Below are positions 44,766 to 48,323 of a stretch of 48,323 nt of DNA, piece after piece. The position numbers and the translations under genes are program-made. This DNA comes from Sinorhizobium americanum (lineage in GTDB: Bacteria; Pseudomonadota; Alphaproteobacteria; Rhizobiales; Rhizobiaceae), in NCBI RefSeq assembly GCF_001651855.1, contig NZ_LNQC01000032.1:1-48323 (forward strand). Direction: 5' to 3'. The first letter of the stretch is position 1. Every line of letters starts with the position of its first letter. The notes under the pieces were generated by a model. It saw only the letters and a program-made list of their open reading frames with translations, was not told the DNA's origin and searched no databases.

Positions 44766-45539
44766 TCAGGACGCCTTGACAGCGACGATGAACAGGCGGG
44801 GAAAACGCAACAGCACCCGCCCGTCGGCCATGGCCGGATATTCCCTGCGGATCTTCTCGGCATAGGCGGCGAGATAGTCCTTGCGCCGGTTGGCAGGCAG
44901 CACGTCGAGATAGGGGCGCAGGCCGGTGCCCTTCACCCATTCGACGATGGCATTCGCGTTGGCCAGCGGGTGATAGTAGACCGTATGCCAGACCTCGACC
45001 CGCGCCGCCTTCGGGGCCAGCCTTTCGACATAGGTCCTCGGGGAGGGAAGCGGCATTCGCCGGATCGTCCGGCCGGCAAAAGCCGCTGCGAAAGTCCGTT
45101 CCTCGGCCGTCTCCTGCATTAGGAGATGCGACGGCTCATCGAGGTTGTCGGGCATCTGCACCGCAAGCGTGCCCCCCGGCAGCAGCGCGTCGACGAGCCG
45201 CTCGAGAATATCGACATGTTTCGGCAGCCATTGAAAGACGGCATTGGCGAAGAAAAGCGCGGCCCCTGGCGGCGGCGTCCAGCCGGCAAGATCGACCCTC
45301 TCGAAGCGCAGGCCGAGCAGCCGTTTGCGAGCGGCCTCCAGCATGTCCTCGTCGCTGTCGATGCCGACGAGCGGATTGTTGGGGAAGCGTTCGAGGATGA
45401 GTTGCGTCGAATTGCCGGGACCGCAGCCGAGGTCGAAGGCCGGGCCGGCCGGCAGATCGGGGACCTGCGCCAGGAGGTCGCGCGCCGGCCGCGTCCGCTC
45501 ATCCTCGAACTTCACGTATTGCGCTGCCGACCAGGCCAT
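44766..45539 (-). CDS. tam: Trans-aconitate 2-methyltransferase Tam
   Basis: A 257-residue SAM-dependent methyltransferase. SAM-binding motif I is [11 protein letters not shown] (about 35-45), followed by [17 protein letters not shown] and [16 protein letters not shown]. The start [27 protein letters not shown] and the [25 protein letters not shown] segment are typical of Tam, which esterifies the toxic trans-aconitate formed from citrate-cycle cis-aconitate. AAGGAG lies upstream of the ATG at 45539. The gene follows the haloacid dehalogenase by 12 bases, so they share a transcript; the link may be general metabolite repair. Confidence 0.93.
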   Translation of the reverse strand: MAWSAAQYVKFEDERTRPARDLLAQVPDLPAGPAFDLGCGPGNSTQLILERFPNNPLVGIDSDEDMLEAARKRLLGLRFERVDLAGWTPPPGAALFFANAVFQWLPKHVDILERLVDALLPGGTLAVQMPDNLDEPSHLLMQETAEERTFAAAFAGRTIRRMPLPSPRTYVERLAPKAARVEVWHTVYYHPLANANAIVEWVKGTGLRPYLDVLPANRRKDYLAAYAEKIRREYPAMADGRVLLRFPRLFIVAVKAS

Positions 45540-45551
45540 CGGGCCGCTCCT

Positions 45552-46214
45552 TCATATGCCGACTTGCAGGCTTTCCAGTGAAGGCAGAATGAGTGCCGGG
45601 CCATAGTCCCGGTATTCGTCCGGCATGTCGGCGCGGTTGATCCACACCGTGCGGAAGCCGAACTTCGTGGCGCCGGCAATGTCGAAGCGGTTGGACGACT
45701 GGAACGAAACCGCATGCGGATAGAGCCGGTATTGCGTCGTCACCAGGTCGTAGACGGCCGGTGCCGTCTTGAAGGCCTTGACCGCATCGACCGAGAAGAC
45801 GTCGTCGATGATGATGTCGAGGGCTGCATTCTTCACGGCCGATGCAAGCATCGCCGGCGAGCCGTTCGAGAGAATGGCGATGCGGGCGCCGCGCTCCTTC
45901 AGCCCTTTGAGCACGGCCGGAACCTCGGGATAGCAATCGAGCGCCCAATAGGCATCGAGCAGCTGCTTCCTGAGCTTCGGGTCGGCGGAGGGAAAGCGGG
46001 CGAAGGCGTAGTCCAGCGATTGCTCGGTCAATTGCCAGAAATCGACATAGGCCCCCATCAGCGAGCGCACCCAGGAATATTCGAGCTGCTTGGCGCGCCA
46101 GACTTCGGAAAAGGCCTGGCCGTCCGGGCCGATCGCCTCGGCATGCCGGCGCACGGCCGCATGGACATCGAAAAGCGTGCCATAGGCATCGAAGACATAG
46201 GCGGCATGAGACAT
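45552..46214 (-). CDS. Haloacid dehalogenase, type II
   Basis: A 220-residue HAD enzyme of the L-2-haloacid dehalogenase group. The nucleophile is Asp9 in VFDAYGTLFDVHA; the type II signature continues with WRAKQLEYSWVRSLMG, ILSNGSP, and the lysine of DAVKAFKTAPAVYDL. The segment SSNRFDIAGATKFGFRTVWINR is close to the SSNAWD-type motif of true dehalogenases, with Arg-Phe replacing Ala-Trp. It would convert 2-haloacids to 2-hydroxyacids; natural substrates in rhizobia are uncertain. It is the first gene of a pair with tam. Confidence 0.9.
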   Translation of the reverse strand: MSHAAYVFDAYGTLFDVHAAVRRHAEAIGPDGQAFSEVWRAKQLEYSWVRSLMGAYVDFWQLTEQSLDYAFARFPSADPKLRKQLLDAYWALDCYPEVPAVLKGLKERGARIAILSNGSPAMLASAVKNAALDIIIDDVFSVDAVKAFKTAPAVYDLVTTQYRLYPHAVSFQSSNRFDIAGATKFGFRTVWINRADMPDEYRDYGPALILPSLESLQVGI

Positions 46215-46372
46215 CGAACTCTCCCGTCTACCTTCGTCTGCGGCGCTTTCCGATCGGTGCCCCGCAGCGAAGGCTCTTGCGGCGAAGAACGCGCCGCTTC
46301 TCCATTTGTTTTTAGGGGATCATGTCAAATTTTTGTGCGTCGCACAATGCGTCTCATCCTCACTGTGATTGC

Positions 46373-46924
46373 TCAGCCTTTCCAGATCTTTGTCGGAAAC
46401 CGCAGTGCCTGCTTGGCAAGCTTGCCCTTGAGCCCGAGCGTCGCGTCGCAGAGGCCGACCACATGCCTGTTCGGCCTGGCCTCGGGGCGCAGCGCGTGCA
46501 GGGCGGCCGCCGCCTTTTCCGGTTCCATATAGCGCGTCAGGATGCCGAGCGTCAGCGCCGTCGAGCGGCCGATGCCTCTCAGACAGTGGATCAGCAGATG
46601 CGCGTCCTTTGGCAGCCTGTCGATGAAGGCGAAGGTCGACTCCACCGCCTCGGCGCGCGCCGCATCCGGCGCATCCGGGTCGGTCGTGTCGCCGAAATAG
46701 AGCTCAAGATGCCGCTCCGGCGGCAGGTCGATCATCGAAAGCAGGCGGGTCGCGGGCGCCCGGATCGAGACGAGATGCGTCGGCGCCCAGTGCTGACGGT
46801 TGTGCCGCGCTTCGGTCTGCGAGCTCACGATCACCCGCACCTGCCAACCGCTCGGATGGACCGGATTGGCGCCGAGAACGGGCCGGTAGAGTTCATCTTC
46901 CGTGGCCTGAGCCGCAAGCGCCAT
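46373..46924 (-). CDS. Protein-tyrosine-phosphatase-like protein
   Basis: A 183-residue protein with the Cys-based phosphatase signature LIHCLRGIGRSTAL: Cys114-x5-Arg120 followed by Ser. The segment before it, LYFGDTTDPDAPDAARAEAVESTFAFIDRLPKDAHL, would carry the general acid on a loop with Asp residues. The architecture resembles small dual-specificity phosphatases found widely in rhizobia. GGGAGG lies upstream of the ATG at 46924. Target unknown; protein, lipid or nucleotide substrates are all possible. It stands alone with a mosaic repeat upstream. Confidence 0.85.
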   Translation of the reverse strand: MALAAQATEDELYRPVLGANPVHPSGWQVRVIVSSQTEARHNRQHWAPTHLVSIRAPATRLLSMIDLPPERHLELYFGDTTDPDAPDAARAEAVESTFAFIDRLPKDAHLLIHCLRGIGRSTALTLGILTRYMEPEKAAAALHALRPEARPNRHVVGLCDATLGLKGKLAKQALRFPTKIWKG

Positions 46925-46954
46925 GACGACACCTCCCTGATTCGTCCTGCTCGG

Positions 46955-47060
46955 CTACAGCGCCGCGCGTTTTATCAGACGCGCAAAGGTCGCTGTAGCA
47001 CTTTGAATTGCTGCATGATTTTTCCGTAAATCGATTCCGATCCAAGGAATCATGCAGTAG
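46955..47060 (+). repeat. Sinorhizobium mosaic palindromic repeat, copy 5
   Basis: CTACAGCG...CGCTGTAG with the inner hairpin GCGCGT/ACGCGC, the linker CACTTTGAATTGCTG, and the GCATGATT...AATCATGC arms containing TAAATCGATTCCGATCC. It lies between the divergent phosphatase-like gene and the truncated MmeI-like gene. Confidence 0.87.
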
Positions 47061-47171
47061 AGGATACCAGTGTGGCGGGATGATCGGAAACCCCTCAGCT
47101 TGGCAACAAAGGCCTATTGCAAGCCGACCGGGGCTCGCTAAAAAGGAGGAAAAGAGAGGGAATCGTCACCT

Positions 47172-48278
47172 TTGAAACTTTCGGTTGAGGCTTTCATTGC
47201 GCGCTGGCAGGACCTCGAGGGCGGCCAGGAACGCGCCAACTACGCGCTGTTCCTGACGGAGCTCTGCGACGTCCTCGACCTGCCGCATGCCGAACCGGCC
47301 GGTGCCACGAGCGAATCCAACGATTACGTCTTCGAGCGAGTGGTCAAGGAAGCGGGCCGGGAGGGCCTTGCCTCCAGCAAGCGCATTGATCTCTACAAGC
47401 GCGATTGCTTCATCCTGGAGGCGAAGCAGAGCCGGCTTGCGGGCGAGAAGAAGCTGGCGGAGCCCGCCGATGCGCCGAGCCTGCCCGGCATTGCCGCTGC
47501 GCCGCGCGGTCGCCGCGGGGCCAGCCGCGCCTGGGACGTCTTGATGATGAATGCCCGCCAGCAGGCGGAGAACTACGTGCGCCTGCTGCCGGCCTCGCAC
47601 GAGCCGCCGCCCTTCGTTCTCGTCTGCGACGTCGGCCACTGCATCGAGGTCTACGCCAATTTCCGCCGCGACGGAAAGGCTTACGACCAGTTCCCGGACA
47701 GGCGCTCCTACCGCATCTATCTGGAGGAACTGCGCCAGCCCGAGGTGCGGGCGCGCCTGAAGGCGATCTGGAGCGATCCATTCTCGCTCGATCCGTCGCG
47801 CCACGCCGCTAAGGTGACGCGCGAGATCGCAACGCGCATCGCCAAGGTCTCGCAGGCGCTGGAGAAATCCGGCTACGCGACCGAAGAGGTCGCCATGTTC
47901 CTGATGCGCGTGCTCTTTACCATGTTCGCCGAGGATGTCGAACTGCTGCCGAAGGCGAGCTTCAAGGAGCTGCTGAAGGACTGCGCCGAGAAGCCGGAAA
48001 TCTTCCCGGGCATGATGGAAGATCTCTGGCGGGCGATGGACGAGGGCGGGTTCACCGCGACGATCCGCGAGAAGGTGAAGAAGTTCAACGGCGAGTTCTT
48101 CAAGAACCGCCGGGCGCTGAAGCTCGAAAGGCAAGAGATCGGCGAGCTGGCCGCCGCCGCGAGCTACGACTGGCGGGACGTCGAGCCGGCGATCTTCGGC
48201 ACATTCCTCGAGCAGGCGCTCGATCCGACCGACCGCCGCCGGCTAGGTCGTGTGGACTCTTGGGATTCCCAAGGCTGA
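47172..48278 (+). pseudogene. MmeI-like (type IIL) restriction-modification protein, truncated
   Basis: The N-terminal 360 or so residues of a single-chain restriction enzyme and methyltransferase. The start VEAFIARWQDLEGGQERANYALFLTELCDVL and the nuclease motif Asp73-x9-Glu83-x-Lys85 (RIDLYKRDCFILEAKQS) match the MmeI family, followed by the helical connector (YATEEVAMFLMRVLFTMFAEDVELLP). Homologs continue from DPTDRRRLG into AHYTPRAYVERLV and the SAM-binding and NPPY motifs. Here the frame leaves the family after RRRLG and stops nine codons later, so the methyltransferase and target-recognition parts are missing. Translation probably starts at TTG 47172. The break coincides with a CTAG tetramer, typical of an insertion-sequence target. 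Confidence 0.85.
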
Positions 48279-48323
48279 GCAAATCAGATTATGGGATGGC
48301 CCGCCCCTCTCCGGAGCGATCGG
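48244..48323. mobile_element. Probable insertion-sequence end (partial, runs off the window)
   Basis: From the rare Leu codon CTA of the interrupted gene, within CTAG, the sequence changes abruptly to GGTCGTGTGGACTCTTGG and shows no homology to the MmeI family. An ATG at 48291 could begin a transposase, but too little is visible to name the family; TA or CTAG targets are used by IS630- and IS5-type elements. The window ends here, as often happens at repeated IS copies in draft assemblies. A simple rearrangement is an alternative. Confidence 0.5.

Overview
The window looks like a stretch of an alphaproteobacterial chromosome of the Sinorhizobium/Ensifer type. It is GC-rich and gene-dense. It carries a CcrM (GANTC) methyltransferase of rhizobial type, an SMC of 1153 residues, a betI-betC-betB-betA cluster that includes choline sulfatase, the asparaginase class first described in Rhizobium etli, and two families of rhizobial intergenic mosaic repeats. 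The genus comes from recalled protein similarity and gene order, not from a search.

Layout, left to right. Positions 1-790 hold two small ferredoxin-like-fold genes (NIPSNAP, ABM). 798-1302 is a frameshifted orphan gene in an AT-richer patch. 1509-7393 is a DNA-maintenance block: ccrM, an RTX protein, a HAD phosphatase, mutY, a DUF721/DciA-like gene and a DsbA-like lipoprotein. 7481-13781 holds smc and ppdK. 13.8-19.2 kb holds small lipoproteins, a DUF1499 membrane protein, an MBL hydrolase with a cupin, tRNA-Gln(UUG), an immunity-like orphan gene and tRNA-Pro(CGG). 19.2-22.5 kb is the sulfate-assimilation operon cysH-cysD-cysN. A DUF6152-DUF6644 pair follows. 23.6-29.2 kb is the osmoprotectant operon betICBA, which turns choline-O-sulfate into glycine betaine under BetI. 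29.3-35 kb holds an HdeD-like membrane protein, an EAL-CBS-GGDEF protein, a quinone oxidoreductase, a possible 23-residue peptide gene, DUF3750 and asparaginase. 35.1-41.5 kb holds a DUF4198 protein behind a metalloregulator-like palindrome, two glutathione transferases, a LysR regulator, an L,D-transpeptidase, the ohrR/ohr peroxide pair and a PhnA-like gene. 41.6-47 kb holds a HerA-like ATPase, DUF2267, an aldo/keto reductase, tam, a 2-haloacid dehalogenase and a tyrosine-phosphatase-like gene. The right edge is an MmeI-like restriction-modification gene cut off after its nuclease and helical parts, probably by an insertion sequence.

Most genes are ordinary chromosomal ones. Themes are DNA maintenance, sulfur metabolism (cysHDN, and betC releasing sulfate from choline sulfate), osmoprotection and peroxide or xenobiotic defence. 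The accessory signals are the frameshifted orphan at 0.8-1.3 kb, the immunity-like orphan at 17.6-18.1 kb, the mosaic repeats and the interrupted gene at the right end. I found no CRISPR array, prophage, rRNA, replication origin or complete new multi-gene system. The best leads for unexplored biology are the small peptide gene at 32918, the palindrome-controlled DUF4198 gene, the possibly leaderless LysR gene, the two immunity-like orphans and the DUF6152-DUF6644 pair.
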